DNA of 64,000 nucleotides from Algoriphagus alkaliphilus (GCF_900103735.1 NZ_FMXE01000014.1:55531-119530), one strand, 5' to 3'; shown: positions 1 through 9,701, counted from the stretch's first letter. Numbers and translations are program-made. The notes: a model not told the origin generated them from the sequence alone.

Positions 1-258
1 ATCTATCAGAGGATAGGTTTCTTTATAGGAATAAATCAATTGCTCTACCTCTTTACAGCAACCGTTAATAATAATAGAAATTCGTGTCTTTTCGTGACTT
101 GTATACAATACTGATTCAAGACAAAGCTTAAATACTTCTTTGGCATGCTTAAAGTATTCCTCTTCCAGATTGGGAATGTAAACAGAAAGTATTACCCGAT
201 GCGTGGAATCAAGATGAATCCTGTTATCGGTTTTTGAGGGGTTTATTCCTTGTCTCAT
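1..258 (-). CDS. Glycosyltransferase family 2-like protein, N-terminal part (runs off the window)
   Basis: A minus-strand frame of 86 codons without a stop begins at ATG 258 and continues past base 1. It reads MRQGINPSKTDNRIHL and then RVILSVYIPNLEEEYF, followed by TRISIIINGC. The pattern of a hydrophobic strand, an Asn-containing turn and a second strand with a polar turn is the usual N-terminus of a GT-A (family 2) glycosyltransferase, although the first 20 residues are unusual. The start overlaps the stop of the upstream glycosyltransferase gene in an ATGA junction, so the two are probably translationally coupled and belong to the same polysaccharide operon. The substrate cannot be told from this fragment. 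Confidence 0.6.
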   Translation of the reverse strand, partial: MRQGINPSKTDNRIHLDSTHRVILSVYIPNLEEEYFKHAKEVFKLCLESVLYTSHEKTRISIIINGCCKEVEQLIYSYKETYPLID

Positions 259-1364
259 GTATCGGACACTTCTTCCAACATGTTTTTTATTTGTTTTTTC
301 ACCTCCAGATTGGAATAATTCTCCAAGTACCTCTTGCGAAGAGTAGTTTTGTATTCAATAATTCTTTCAGGTGGCAGGATCGAAAATCTTCTGATCTTTT
401 CTGTCAAATCTTCTGTATTATCAAAAATCATTTCAGGGTCGCTAAGCCTCTCCCGCATGGCTCCCACGGGTCTGGAGAAAATGAGTTTCCCTGAGGCCAT
501 AGCTTCTATTCCTGTCATAGGACCTGTTTCTTCGGCGCTGTTGATTATCAAGGCGTCAATTTGTGTGTAAAGCTGTGAAATTTGATCCGGAGCTATAAAG
601 CCAGCGATTTTCACATTAGACAAACCAAGGGCATCGATTTTGGCCTGATAAGAAGTTTGAAGTGCACCGGTCCCAAAAATGATCAAATTTAAATTCGGAA
701 GATTGGCAAAGACAGTGATCACCTGCTCCATCTGCTTTACTTCCATGAAGAGCCCAATCATGGCAAAAATCTTGAGATTTGAATCGATTTTCAAATCCAA
801 AAGAGATTTTTCAGCGAGTGTGGTTTGATCTATGAATACTTTTGGGATGCTATTTTCAAATCCATGAAACAATCCAGGAGCATGAATGATATAATTCCTG
901 GCTACACTACTTAATTTCTTGTGGTGAATTTTCAAAGCTGAAAAATCATGGACAGTTCCTGTAAATCGGATTGAAACCGGTACCGGTAAGGATGACTCAA
1001 AAATTTTTATTTCCTTGGATTGATGGGTAATGAATAAGACTAGGTGATTAAATGAATGAGCAAACGCGTACCACTTTTCTGAATTATAAAAATCATTCCG
1101 CTGGTTTCGAAAAAATCTTGAAGACCAAACTCTCAAAACGAGATTTCTAAGTCTTGGGAACCAACTCCAAAGAGTTGGAAAAACTAAATGAACCGATTCG
1201 ACCATTATTGCATTTTCCAAGCCAAATCGGCTGTTAAACATGGAAAAGACAGAAACTTCGAACTGCTCCTGTTCCAAAAACCTGGCCCAAACCCGCATTT
1301 CTTCAAACCTTCCGCCCAAACCTTGATCATTAATGGGCCCCACTAACAGAACTTTAGACTTCAT
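255..1364 (-). CDS. Glycosyltransferase, GT4-like (369 aa)
   Basis: Probably a cytoplasmic glycosyltransferase of the GT-B fold that adds a sugar to the lipid-linked repeat unit. The N-terminus KVLLVGPINDQGLGGRFEEM has the glycine-rich acceptor loop of GT4 enzymes. The C-terminal half has FAMIGLFMEVKQMEQVI and LIIFGTGALQTSYQAKIDALGLSNVKIAGFI, then INSAEETGPMTGIEAMASGKLIFSRPVGAMRE, the donor-binding E-x7-E type motif region. Length is typical of the family. It lies 2 bp after the ABC transporter stop and overlaps the next gene by 4 bp, so it is part of the same operon. Sugar specificity is unknown. Confidence 0.8.
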   Translation of the reverse strand: MKSKVLLVGPINDQGLGGRFEEMRVWARFLEQEQFEVSVFSMFNSRFGLENAIMVESVHLVFPTLWSWFPRLRNLVLRVWSSRFFRNQRNDFYNSEKWYAFAHSFNHLVLFITHQSKEIKIFESSLPVPVSIRFTGTVHDFSALKIHHKKLSSVARNYIIHAPGLFHGFENSIPKVFIDQTTLAEKSLLDLKIDSNLKIFAMIGLFMEVKQMEQVITVFANLPNLNLIIFGTGALQTSYQAKIDALGLSNVKIAGFIAPDQISQLYTQIDALIINSAEETGPMTGIEAMASGKLIFSRPVGAMRERLSDPEMIFDNTEDLTEKIRRFSILPPERIIEYKTTLRKRYLENYSNLEVKKQIKNMLEEVSDT

Positions 1365-1366
1365 TC

Positions 1367-3166
1367 TTAAAACTCCTGCAACTTGACCATTCTGGAGAAA
1401 TAATCGTCATTTTGGATCAGCGAATCAAAATCTCCGGATGAGCTAATTTCACCGTCCTTTATTAGGTAGATCCTATTGACATTTTTAATGGTACTCAATC
1501 GATGAGCGATCAGGAGCAAAGTATATCTACCTTGAAGTGAATTGATATTTTCCTGAATTACTTTTTCCGAATCACTGTCCAAAGCTGAAGTTGCTTCATC
1601 GAAAACTATAATTTCGACCTCTTTGAATAATTCTCTGGCAATAGAAATCCGCTGTTTTTGACCTCCACTGGCTCGGACTCCATTATCACCAAGTGGAGTA
1701 TCCTCTCGTAATTCGAGGTTGTTTATAAATTCATTCAGGTTGGCAAGGCGAATTGCCATTTCGAATTTTTCTAGATTTGGCTGATTTTTTTCAGCCCAAA
1801 AAGTGACATTATTGAAAATAGTATCATTAAAAATTACAGGTTCTTGGGTAATGTACCCCACTCTTTTTCTTAGGTCATTAATGTTGATCTTTGACCGATC
1901 CGTTTGATTTACTGTCAAAAGTCCCGCGGTAGGCTCCAATAGTCCGACTATCAAGTTGACCAATGTCGTTTTTCCGCTTCCACTGGGACCAACAAAGGCT
2001 ATGGCTTCTTTGGGTTGGATGGTGACTGATATATCTTTTAGGATTTCGACACCATCTTTGAATTTGAATCCTACTCTTTGGAGGCTGATTTCACCGATTC
2101 TGGTAAAATCATCGTAGACTTTCACATCTTCTTTTCCTCCATCAAACATTTGAATCATTTCGGTAGTGGCCACAATTCCTCCAAATTGGGAAATGAACAT
2201 TTGCCAACTGCTTTGGATGCTGATCACATAATTGAGTGCACGATAAAAGAACATCAAACTAAGTAGAATGCTGGATAATGTGCCTCCCAGAAAATTGATT
2301 TGGATAATGATCACAATGACTACAATGACCAGAATGATGGGTTCTCTTAAGCCATTTAAAAGGGAATTATAAAATCCAATCCGCTTTTGAAGATTTTCGA
2401 TGTCATGGATTTGGTTGACTAACTTGTTTTTATATCTCCCAAAGTAGGAAGTGGCCTTTAGGTATTTATAGTGCTGAACTGCCTGGATTAAAAAAGATTG
2501 AAAAAGGTGTCCCTTTTCTGAGATATTAATGGAAGCTGTTTCAGTTTTCTTGAAGAGGATTTTAAAAACCAAGTTGGAGAGAAATCCACCAAAACTGACC
2601 AGAAGGGCAAACTTCCAATCCGAGATGAATGCCAAACCGGTATAAACAAACAATAGCACAGCATGCTGTAGAGTATTAAAGTAACTGATAAATGCACCGG
2701 TTACTTTATAGACTTCACCCGAAAGTGTGTTTTGGATTCTGCCAGCATCCAAACCCACAAAGTGCTGATAACTTACATGACTCAGACCATCCAACATTTG
2801 AAACCTTAATTTCTTAACAAAGGCGATCTGGAGTGAGATTTTATAATAAGAGTCGAGGAATTTAAAAAACCCTTTCACCAAAAACAGAAAGGTCATAAAA
2901 ATCAGAATATTTCCAATAGTTATTCCTATCCCCCTATTCGCCAGAAAATCAAGTAAAAAGGCGAACTCTCCAAGTGATTCTGAAGTCGAATTAAGTTCTG
3001 GATCAACAGCTACCTCAAAAAGAGGGATAAACAATGCTAGACCAAATCCGTCTAAAACGCCAACTAGAACACTCAGGAGTATCAAAACCAATATTTTGTA
3101 TCTAAGATACCCGAAGAAATAAGCGAAGTACTTAAAATTCTTTTTTACTATTTTTTTTAGATCCAT
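1367..3166 (-). CDS. ABC transporter, fused permease and ATPase, flippase type (599 aa)
   Basis: A half-transporter of the MsbA/PglK type. The N-terminal ~330 residues carry about six hydrophobic segments, beginning with FGYLRYKILVLILLSVLVGV. The ATPase domain follows: Walker A GPSGSGKTTLVNL at about residue 392, signature ASGGQKQRISIAREL near 498, Walker B EIIVFDEATSALD near 525 and the H-loop LLIAHRLSTI. All catalytic residues are present. In a capsule cluster the likely role is to flip a lipid-linked saccharide or lipid across the inner membrane. Another Wzx-type flippase is encoded at 20492-21928, so the two may serve different substrates. A hairpin terminator lies just upstream of its start, between it and wzc. 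Confidence 0.85.
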   Translation of the reverse strand: MDLKKIVKKNFKYFAYFFGYLRYKILVLILLSVLVGVLDGFGLALFIPLFEVAVDPELNSTSESLGEFAFLLDFLANRGIGITIGNILIFMTFLFLVKGFFKFLDSYYKISLQIAFVKKLRFQMLDGLSHVSYQHFVGLDAGRIQNTLSGEVYKVTGAFISYFNTLQHAVLLFVYTGLAFISDWKFALLVSFGGFLSNLVFKILFKKTETASINISEKGHLFQSFLIQAVQHYKYLKATSYFGRYKNKLVNQIHDIENLQKRIGFYNSLLNGLREPIILVIVVIVIIIQINFLGGTLSSILLSLMFFYRALNYVISIQSSWQMFISQFGGIVATTEMIQMFDGGKEDVKVYDDFTRIGEISLQRVGFKFKDGVEILKDISVTIQPKEAIAFVGPSGSGKTTLVNLIVGLLEPTAGLLTVNQTDRSKININDLRKRVGYITQEPVIFNDTIFNNVTFWAEKNQPNLEKFEMAIRLANLNEFINNLELREDTPLGDNGVRASGGQKQRISIARELFKEVEIIVFDEATSALDSDSEKVIQENINSLQGRYTLLLIAHRLSTIKNVNRIYLIKDGEISSSGDFDSLIQNDDYFSRMVKLQEF

Positions 3167-3173
3167 AAGATGA

Positions 3174-3200
3174 AAAAAGGGTATTGTTAATACCCTTTTT
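3174..3200 (-). terminator. Intrinsic terminator hairpin between wzc and the ABC transporter
   Basis: A perfect 12-bp stem (AAAAAGGGTATT paired with AATACCCTTTTT) with a 3-base loop, followed by a T-run on either strand. On the minus strand it begins 18 bases after the wzc stop codon and ends 8 bases before the ABC transporter start. It would terminate wzc transcripts inside what otherwise looks like one operon, so downstream genes would need read-through or their own promoter. Confidence 0.75.
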
Positions 3201-3217
3201 CTGTTGATTTTTCTCTG

Positions 3218-5578
3218 TTATTTCTTCTTATCATCATCATAATAGCCATAACCATAGCCGTAAGAATATCCATAGCCATAAGTGACATTGGTTGATTCTA
3301 CACCATTAAACACGGCGAATATATTTTTTAGCCCTCTATTGGTTTTCAGGCCATTTACAGCATCCACAAATGATCTTTGTGAATAATTTTGTCTAAAAAT
3401 AAACAAGCTGCAATCAACCATCCCCATCAGATCCAAAGTCTCGCTGACCAATCCTACAGGAGGCGTATCGAGGATTACAACATCATATAGTTCCTTCAGA
3501 TTCTTGATCAAAATTTCAAATCCATCAGCAAACATCAGTTCCGCCGGGTTAGGTGGTATTGGACCCGAGACAATAATATCCAGATTAGCATATTTCGTTG
3601 TCGAAATAATCTCCTCCCATGTTTCTACTTGACCACTTAAATAAGAAGATAGTCCAATTTCATTTGTAAGATCAAAACTTGTGAAGATTTTTGGTTTTCG
3701 CATATCACAACCCACAAGGATAGTTTTCTTTCCGGTCAAACTATAGGCTGCAGCCAAATTCATCGCACAAAATGTTTTTCCCTCACCCGAAATAGTGGAT
3801 GTCACCAAGAACGTCAATTGCTTATCTTTAGGTAGGACAAATTTCATATTGGCTCTTAAAGATCTGAACGATTCAGAAATACCAGACTTCCTACTGTCAA
3901 AAACAACCAAATCTGAATCTGATTTATTATTTAGAACCGTACCAAGCATCGGGATTTTCAATTTACTTTCGAAAAACTGGGCATCTTCTATTTTAGTCCT
4001 GAATAGCTCTCTAGTGGCAATAACCGATATTGGCAAAAAAAGACCAGCCAGTAATGCAAATAAATAGTTTTTCACTGGAGTTGGGCTGATTTGAATTCCA
4101 CCTCTTGCAGGTTCAACAATTTTGTTGTTGGCTTCATTGGAAGCTTTTGAGATGGCCGCTTCTGCCCGACGCTCCATCAGATAATTATATATATTCTCAC
4201 TTAGTGAAAATTCCCGCTGAATTCTTATTAAGTTTTGTTCAGTCTCTGGTAAACTTTTAAAAGATCTTTCAATTTCATTGATTCTACCTTGAATATCAGC
4301 CATTAGGGACCTTGAATTGATATCCACATTTTCAAGGTTCTCTATAATTGACTTATTAAGATCAACTATTTTTCTATTAACTTCTTTTACAGCTGGCGAA
4401 GCTTCTGTTTGAGTTGCTAACATTCTTGACTTTTCTGTTTGCAATTCCAAGAGATTTTTAATTAACCCATTAAGAAAAGGATCTTCAATGCCAATACCAG
4501 AGGGAACGATTACTTCTGAATAATTCTCACTTGTTAGGTATTTTTTTAAATTTTGATAATAATTTCTTTTAAATTTTTCTTGGGTTAACTGATTTTCGAA
4601 TTCAATCAATCGTTCATAAACCGAGCTACTCTCAGAACTAAGGTTGTAAATTTTATTGTCAGATCTGAAGTTTTGAAGTTGATTTTCGAAAAAACGAAGA
4701 GAATCAGCAACTCCTGCAACCTGAGAATCAATAAAATCAACAGTCTTGCTGGCGGAAATATTTTTCTGCTCCAATTCCATTTCCAACACCGATTCCATCA
4801 AAGTATTGAGGTAGATTTCGCCCTTATTTAGGTTAGAACAAATGAGACCTATTTGCATTATTGAAGCCCCTCGCTCAACAGGCTCTACGTTTAAAGATGC
4901 AGAATAGGAGTTTGCTAAAGAGTTTAGATCCCTTAGTTTAATGAGTATTGATCCTTCCTGATCAGGAGAAACTTTCTGAATTTTTACCTTTAATTCATTA
5001 TTATTAATCCATTCATTAAAAACTCCCTTTATCGGTGCTGGCTGAAACCCAAATCCAACCTTGCTTCCGTCAGGAAGAAGTTTATTATATTTTTCATCAA
5101 TGTATTCTAATGTAAACTCTTGGTCGTTTTCCCATTTCACTTTAATTAGTCCATCAGTTGTTTGAGGAAATTTCCAATCAACCTCAACTACAATAGGATT
5201 ATTAAGATAAATTTCTGTGTTGGTGAAAGAACCTTCCTGAAAATACTCTACCTGAAAATCTAATGTTTTGAGTACACGCAAAGCGATTGGTCGCGATTTC
5301 AGAATAATCACTTCATTTTGTAACCCCATTCCTGCATTATCGACCAATGAGGTAGGACCAAATAAGGCCAGAGGATTCTCTTTCTCTTTTATAAAAAAAA
5401 GACTATTTACTCGATAAAGCGGACTTGAAATTTTAGTATAAAACCAACCTAAAGCCAAACAAAAAAGAACCGAAATAGCTATATATAACCATTTTTGACT
5501 GATTTTTCTGTAGATATTTTTTAATTCAAAAGATGAATCTTCAACAGAAAAGTCATTCTCGTTACTTTCAAAATTCAT
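3218..5578 (-). CDS. wzc: Polysaccharide copolymerase with tyrosine-kinase domain, Wzc-like (786 aa)
   Basis: An inner-membrane protein that controls chain length and export of the polysaccharide. It has a Wzz-type N-terminus with a membrane segment at about residues 33-50 (LYIAISVLFCLALGWFY), a long periplasmic coiled-coil region and a second membrane segment near 500 (NYLFALLAGLFLPISVIA). The C-terminal BY-kinase domain has Walker A STISGEGKTFCAMNLA near 593, Walker A' ILVGCDMRKP and Walker B VVILDTPPVGLVSE. The protein ends in a tyrosine-rich tail, YGYGYSYGYGYGYYDDD, the usual autophosphorylation cluster. It lies 9 bp downstream of wza, which is the normal order for a Wza-Wzc pair. Confidence 0.93.
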   Translation of the reverse strand: MNFESNENDFSVEDSSFELKNIYRKISQKWLYIAISVLFCLALGWFYTKISSPLYRVNSLFFIKEKENPLALFGPTSLVDNAGMGLQNEVIILKSRPIALRVLKTLDFQVEYFQEGSFTNTEIYLNNPIVVEVDWKFPQTTDGLIKVKWENDQEFTLEYIDEKYNKLLPDGSKVGFGFQPAPIKGVFNEWINNNELKVKIQKVSPDQEGSILIKLRDLNSLANSYSASLNVEPVERGASIMQIGLICSNLNKGEIYLNTLMESVLEMELEQKNISASKTVDFIDSQVAGVADSLRFFENQLQNFRSDNKIYNLSSESSSVYERLIEFENQLTQEKFKRNYYQNLKKYLTSENYSEVIVPSGIGIEDPFLNGLIKNLLELQTEKSRMLATQTEASPAVKEVNRKIVDLNKSIIENLENVDINSRSLMADIQGRINEIERSFKSLPETEQNLIRIQREFSLSENIYNYLMERRAEAAISKASNEANNKIVEPARGGIQISPTPVKNYLFALLAGLFLPISVIATRELFRTKIEDAQFFESKLKIPMLGTVLNNKSDSDLVVFDSRKSGISESFRSLRANMKFVLPKDKQLTFLVTSTISGEGKTFCAMNLAAAYSLTGKKTILVGCDMRKPKIFTSFDLTNEIGLSSYLSGQVETWEEIISTTKYANLDIIVSGPIPPNPAELMFADGFEILIKNLKELYDVVILDTPPVGLVSETLDLMGMVDCSLFIFRQNYSQRSFVDAVNGLKTNRGLKNIFAVFNGVESTNVTYGYGYSYGYGYGYYDDDKKK

Positions 5579-5587
5579 ATTAATTAA

Positions 5588-6397
5588 TTATCTAATTAAG
5601 GTTACAATCAGCGCAAATGTTGACACAGTTGATGTAATCAAAGCAAGTGTCTGAATAAAGTTTGTACCTGCTCCAAGTTCTCTAACTTTCAAAGGAACGG
5701 CATAAAGGACATCATTGGGCCTTATGAAATAATACTCTGATGAAAGCAAGTTTCTATCATTCAAATTGATTTTATGAATTTGAGACCCATCGGGATATTG
5801 GCGCAACATTATTACCTCGTCTCTTTTGGCGATTGTGGTCATGTCTCCCGATGCTGCTATTGCCTCAAAAATAGTCACTCTATTTTGCAAAATAGTAACT
5901 TTTCCCGGAGCGTTAAATTCGCCTAATGAACTAAACCTAATTCCTCCAAGCCTAACCCTGACAAAAAAATCATCCGGGACAAAAGGCTTTACTTTCTCTT
6001 CAATCAATTTCTTAGCCTCTTCAGCAGTTAATCCAACAAGTTTTACTTCCCCTACTAAAGGAAGATCTACCTTTCCATTTTGGTCAAGTGCGTATCCATT
6101 CATGTAAAATAGATCCCCTCCATTTTGTCCCATATTCATAGCCATCATATTGGTTTGATCACCAGATACTATGCTGAAGATTTTATTTAACTCTTCACTT
6201 GCTGTTTTTATCGTTATATCAACGATGTCATAGCTCTGGAGCCGATACAATTCTTCTTGATAGGGAAATTTTTCGCTTGAATACACTCTTGGGCCTTCTG
6301 ATTGAAGATCCTGCAGATATATTAATTTCTTATTAGAAACACACGAGGAAAAAACCAACAAAACCAAGGCAAAGAATAATAAAGAATGTTTTTTCAT
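5588..6397 (-). CDS. wza: Polysaccharide export outer-membrane lipoprotein, Wza-like (269 aa)
   Basis: The preferred start is ATG 6397, giving MKKHSLLFFALVLLVFSSC, a clean lipoprotein signal with lipobox Cys at residue 19. An in-frame ATG at 6433 would add 12 residues before the signal and is less likely. The mature protein has the Poly_export domain (YRLQSYDIVDITIKTASEELN) followed by an SLBB-type segment (GGIRFSSLGEFNAPGKVTILQNRVTIFEAIAASGDM). It ends in a hydrophobic stretch ALITSTVSTFALIVTLI. Such proteins form the outer-membrane channel for capsule export together with Wzc. It sits between tviB and wzc in the same operon. Confidence 0.9.
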   Translation of the reverse strand: MKKHSLLFFALVLLVFSSCVSNKKLIYLQDLQSEGPRVYSSEKFPYQEELYRLQSYDIVDITIKTASEELNKIFSIVSGDQTNMMAMNMGQNGGDLFYMNGYALDQNGKVDLPLVGEVKLVGLTAEEAKKLIEEKVKPFVPDDFFVRVRLGGIRFSSLGEFNAPGKVTILQNRVTIFEAIAASGDMTTIAKRDEVIMLRQYPDGSQIHKINLNDRNLLSSEYYFIRPNDVLYAVPLKVRELGAGTNFIQTLALITSTVSTFALIVTLIR

Positions 6398-6475
6398 TTT
6401 GAGTACCTTCATTTTTTGCGTGAAGTAAATCATTTTTTAGCTAAAGAAAAATTCAAATATGTGATTCCAATCTCG

Positions 6476-7783
6476 TTAAAGTCTAGCATCAACCCTACTT
6501 TTATCTAAAAATCCCTTTACATCATAAACCACCTTCGAAGGTGATTTATGAATATTCAAAGTGGAAAATTGCTTATGTGACACTGCAAGAATAATAGCTG
6601 AATAACTTTCCAAAGGTGGTACTTTTCTACCAGAAATAATCTCAATGCCATATTCGTGATTTACCTCGGCAGGATTAGCCCAAGGATCATACACGTCGAC
6701 TTCCATATCATAAGATCGGAGTTCTTTGTAAATATCAATTACGCGTGTATTCCTTACATCCGGGCAGTCTTCCTTGAAGGTAAAGCCCAATATCAATACT
6801 TTAGAATCGATTACTTTTAAATCCTTTCGCATCATCAGCTTGATCACCTCTGTCGCAACATGTTTACCCATGCTGTCATTCAACCGACGACCGGCAAGAA
6901 TAATTTCAGGATGATAGCCAACTTCTTGAGCTTTTTGCGCAAGATAGAAAGGATCTACACCAATACAATGACCACCAACAAGTCCCGGCTTGAATTTGAG
7001 GAAGTTCCACTTGGTTCCGGCTGCTTCCAAAACCTCATGGGTATCAATTCCCAAAAGATTAAAAATCTTCGAAAGCTCATTTACAAAAGCAATATTGATG
7101 TCCCGCTGTGAATTTTCTATCACCTTGGCCGCTTCGGCAACTTTGATGGAAGAGGCTTTATGAGTTCCTGCAGTAATTACAGTTTTATACAGTTGGTCAA
7201 CGTACTCCGCAGCTTCAGGTGTACTCCCGGATGTCACTTTAAGAATCTTCGACACTGTATGTTCTTTGTCTCCGGGATTGATCCGCTCGGGAGAATACCC
7301 TGCTGAAAAATCTTCGTTAAACTTTAACCCGGAAATCCTCTCCAAAACAGGCACACATTCATCCTCCGTAACTCCCGGATATACAGTCGATTCATAAATT
7401 ACGACATCTCCCTTTTTAAGATATCTTGCGATATTTTCAGACGCCTTGAGCATAGGAGTCAAAACCGGCCGATTATGTTTATCAGTCGGCGTCGGAACAG
7501 TCACAATATAGACCTGACAGTCGGCCAAACTTTCGGGCTCAAAAGTCGGAAAAAGCCCTTTAGTGCCCAGTTTAGGATTTTCGCCCAACAAAACCGCCTG
7601 TAACAAATCATCCTCTACTTCCAAGGTTCTGTCAGTTCCTGAATGGAGTTCTTCAATTCTCCTCTGATCAATATCAAAACCCACAACGGGAAATTTCTTT
7701 GCAAATTCTACAGCTAAAGGAAGCCCTACATATCCTAGGCCTATAATGGCAATCTTGGCCTCTTTATTCGGTAATAATAACAT
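6476..7783 (-). CDS. tviB: UDP-N-acetylhexosamine 6-dehydrogenase, TviB/WbpO/WbpA type (435 aa)
   Basis: A cytoplasmic enzyme that oxidises UDP-GlcNAc or UDP-GalNAc to the uronate with two NAD+. The N-terminal Rossmann motif is [17 protein letters not shown]. The catalytic Cys is in [19 protein letters not shown], near residue 273, and the following [19 protein letters not shown] is typical of the N-acetylhexosamine branch rather than the UDP-glucose branch. Length (435) fits. It is the first gene of the tviB-wza-wzc module and could supply the uronate used by WbpB/E/D encoded at 27841-30582. Its leader carries a 24-bp element and a palindrome shared with the SLBB operon. The exact substrate (GlcNAc or GalNAc) cannot be settled by eye. 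Confidence 0.88.
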   Translation of the reverse strand: MLLLPNKEAKIAIIGLGYVGLPLAVEFAKKFPVVGFDIDQRRIEELHSGTDRTLEVEDDLLQAVLLGENPKLGTKGLFPTFEPESLADCQVYIVTVPTPTDKHNRPVLTPMLKASENIARYLKKGDVVIYESTVYPGVTEDECVPVLERISGLKFNEDFSAGYSPERINPGDKEHTVSKILKVTSGSTPEAAEYVDQLYKTVITAGTHKASSIKVAEAAKVIENSQRDINIAFVNELSKIFNLLGIDTHEVLEAAGTKWNFLKFKPGLVGGHCIGVDPFYLAQKAQEVGYHPEIILAGRRLNDSMGKHVATEVIKLMMRKDLKVIDSKVLILGFTFKEDCPDVRNTRVIDIYKELRSYDMEVDVYDPWANPAEVNHEYGIEIISGRKVPPLESYSAIILAVSHKQFSTLNIHKSPSKVVYDVKGFLDKSRVDARL

Positions 7784-7826
7784 GAATTTGAATTTATCAT
7801 TAATTCTTAAACAATTCTTTTGTACA

Positions 7827-7850
7827 CAGCTTCGCCCTCTCAGTCACAAA
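7827..7850 (-). promoter_or_regulatory. Conserved leader element, ops/JUMPstart-like, copy 1
   Basis: On the minus strand the core reads TTGTGACTGAGAGGGCGAAG, 44 bp before the tviB start. It matches the element at 36385-36408 at 23 of 24 bases, and CTAGG lies a few bases upstream in both. The end GGGCGAAGCTG resembles the enteric ops element (GGCGGTAGCGTG), which recruits RfaH to capsule operons. The sequence match between the two sites is direct; the antitermination role is an inference. Confidence 0.6.
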
Positions 7851-7931
7851 GACCTAGTAATTTGACTTTTTTTAAATAAAAAACACATCCCACTGACCTT
7901 TTAAATGACTGATCGATTAGCAGGATCAAAG

Positions 7932-7950
7932 TGAGTACCAAAGTTACTCA
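7932..7950. promoter_or_regulatory. 19-bp palindromic operator candidate, copy 1
   Basis: TGAGTACCAAAGTTACTCA is an inverted repeat with 8-bp arms, one mismatch and a 3-bp spacer, located about 150 bp upstream of tviB. The same arms occur at 36983-37001, immediately upstream of the winged-helix regulator gene, and only the spacer differs when read on the minus strand. It is probably the binding site of that regulator. Confidence 0.65.
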
Positions 7951-7994
7951 TTTGCATGGAATGGAAAAATTTATTCGAAATACATCAAGCCAAT

Positions 7995-9686
7995 TCAGTT
8001 AAAACTATAAATCAAATTGACGGTTGAGGAATAAGTAAAACTGTCTTTTCCTCCTTTGAAATCCACCGTGCTACTTGAATTTCCTGTCCATTGGTAATTT
8101 GTAGCATTGATTAGCTGGTTTTTTGTGCTAATCAGCAGATTTTTCAATTGGAAATTCAACAATAGTCCTGCCGAAAAATCGACCCATGGAACTTGACTGG
8201 GAATCTCTCCCTGGACTTCATAGAAGAAATCCTGATGATTTTCTATCCGCTGGAGCAATAGCCCCACTTTGGAAAGCCTTTTGAGATATGAAAATTCCAA
8301 AATCTGAGCGTTGCCCCCCACTCCGATTCCTGCACCCATGGATTCACCGAAATTTGAAAATCCACGAACCTGATAGTGGGTCTGCCAACTGGTATTTATT
8401 ACTCCCAATTCTGGGTAGCGGATATATCGGTTGACGGATTCTTGTTGATGGATTATTTCCCCTCGGATTTGAATAAGTTTTTCCGGACTTGGTAACTGGA
8501 CCAATTTCTGAAACCCAAAAAGGTATGCCCTGGCATGTTCAGGATTAAGGATGAATTCTCTCCAATTGAAATTGTGATCTCGCTTTCCAAACTCGCCATA
8601 AAGTTCAAATTTACCCTTTACACTTTTGAATCTGAAAAACACCGAAACCTGCTGATCCTGAGCTTCTTGGTCATAAATTACCGAATTGCCGTTTTGAAAT
8701 AATCTCTCCTTCTGGAAAGCCTCAAAAACAGGGATTCTGGCCAGTAATCCTTCGGCAACGTCTTCGTTGTATTGTTGAAAAGTGCGGTTGAATCCCAGTG
8801 AAAGATTTTTTAAAAAAGAAGGCTGGTATGAAATGGAAATTCCATTTACATAACGCCAGTCGCCAGAGAAAGGACGAAAATACTGAGCGTTGAGCACTTC
8901 ATTCTGTGTGGGATCCAATCCGGAATCCTCTGCTCTTCCAAAAATCATTTGCGCTTCAAGCAATCCAATACCAATATTGGCAGGTGACTTTGTCTTCAGA
9001 AAAAAATGCTTCATTCCTCTGGCATTATTGCTAAAAATCAATGATGAAAATTGCCCGGGACCCCACCAGATATTCTGGGTACTGAATCCCAGTTCTGCTT
9101 TCCCGAAAGTGAATGAAGCATAAGATTGGCCCCATGTCGCAAACCGATTGAAATCGCCTTGAAATCGCTCCGGATTGTCTCCAAAGTTCCAATACCTAAA
9201 CCTTGCGAATATCGAATTATCTGAAAATTGATCTGAAAATCCATTAAACGCCTTATTTTGATTCAAGCTTAATTCAGGTCTCAATTGGATTTCCAAAAAA
9301 TGGAATTTGAAAAAAGCTCCGGGAGAAATCAAAGATTGTAGCCCCCGTCCATTCTGCAATCCATAATTGCCCCAGCCAAAGGGACGATTGGAATTATATA
9401 TCGTGGTGTTTAATAAAGGGAGAATTTTTACTTCAAGTTTTTTGCCTTTTAAAAGCGCGTCACTTGCCGAATCATTCGCCTCCAGAGAAAATAAAGAATC
9501 TGAAACAGCCTGTTCCCAAACCAATGGTCGCGAAGCAAAAGAATAATTGTGGTATCCAGTTCCAAGTAGCTGACTTCTTCTTGCGGTTTCTTCCCAAACC
9601 GGGAAACCGGCGGGCAAAGTCTGGGAAGAAACTACCCCAGGTAGAACCACAATAAATATCCACAACACAAAATTACAACCCCTCAT
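7995..9686 (-). CDS. Capsule assembly Wzi-like outer-membrane beta-barrel protein (563 aa)
   Basis: A signal peptide (MRGCNFVLWIFIVVLPGVVSSQ) is followed by a protein of alternating hydrophobic and polar strands ending in Phe-Asn, as in an outer-membrane barrel. Motifs such as FGKAELGFSTQNIWWGPGQFSSLIFSNN and GMKHFFLKTKSPANIGIGLLEAQMIFG are those of the capsule-assembly Wzi family. Wzi holds or organises capsule polymer at the surface, which fits this cluster. It is the last gene before the second regulatory region (7784-7994) and lies 15 bp after a DUF1972 glycosyltransferase. The family assignment rests on pattern recognition, not on a search. Confidence 0.75.
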   Translation of the reverse strand: MRGCNFVLWIFIVVLPGVVSSQTLPAGFPVWEETARRSQLLGTGYHNYSFASRPLVWEQAVSDSLFSLEANDSASDALLKGKKLEVKILPLLNTTIYNSNRPFGWGNYGLQNGRGLQSLISPGAFFKFHFLEIQLRPELSLNQNKAFNGFSDQFSDNSIFARFRYWNFGDNPERFQGDFNRFATWGQSYASFTFGKAELGFSTQNIWWGPGQFSSLIFSNNARGMKHFFLKTKSPANIGIGLLEAQMIFGRAEDSGLDPTQNEVLNAQYFRPFSGDWRYVNGISISYQPSFLKNLSLGFNRTFQQYNEDVAEGLLARIPVFEAFQKERLFQNGNSVIYDQEAQDQQVSVFFRFKSVKGKFELYGEFGKRDHNFNWREFILNPEHARAYLFGFQKLVQLPSPEKLIQIRGEIIHQQESVNRYIRYPELGVINTSWQTHYQVRGFSNFGESMGAGIGVGGNAQILEFSYLKRLSKVGLLLQRIENHQDFFYEVQGEIPSQVPWVDFSAGLLLNFQLKNLLISTKNQLINATNYQWTGNSSSTVDFKGGKDSFTYSSTVNLIYSFN

Positions 9687-9701
9687 ATTACCATTGACAG
9701 A

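Noticed and set aside
3230..3295. Tandem repeat-like DNA (cataaccatagccg units) as a separate repeat or CRISPR-like array
   Set aside because: The repetition is explained by the Gly-Tyr tail of Wzc; there are no spacers and the unit is codon-phased.
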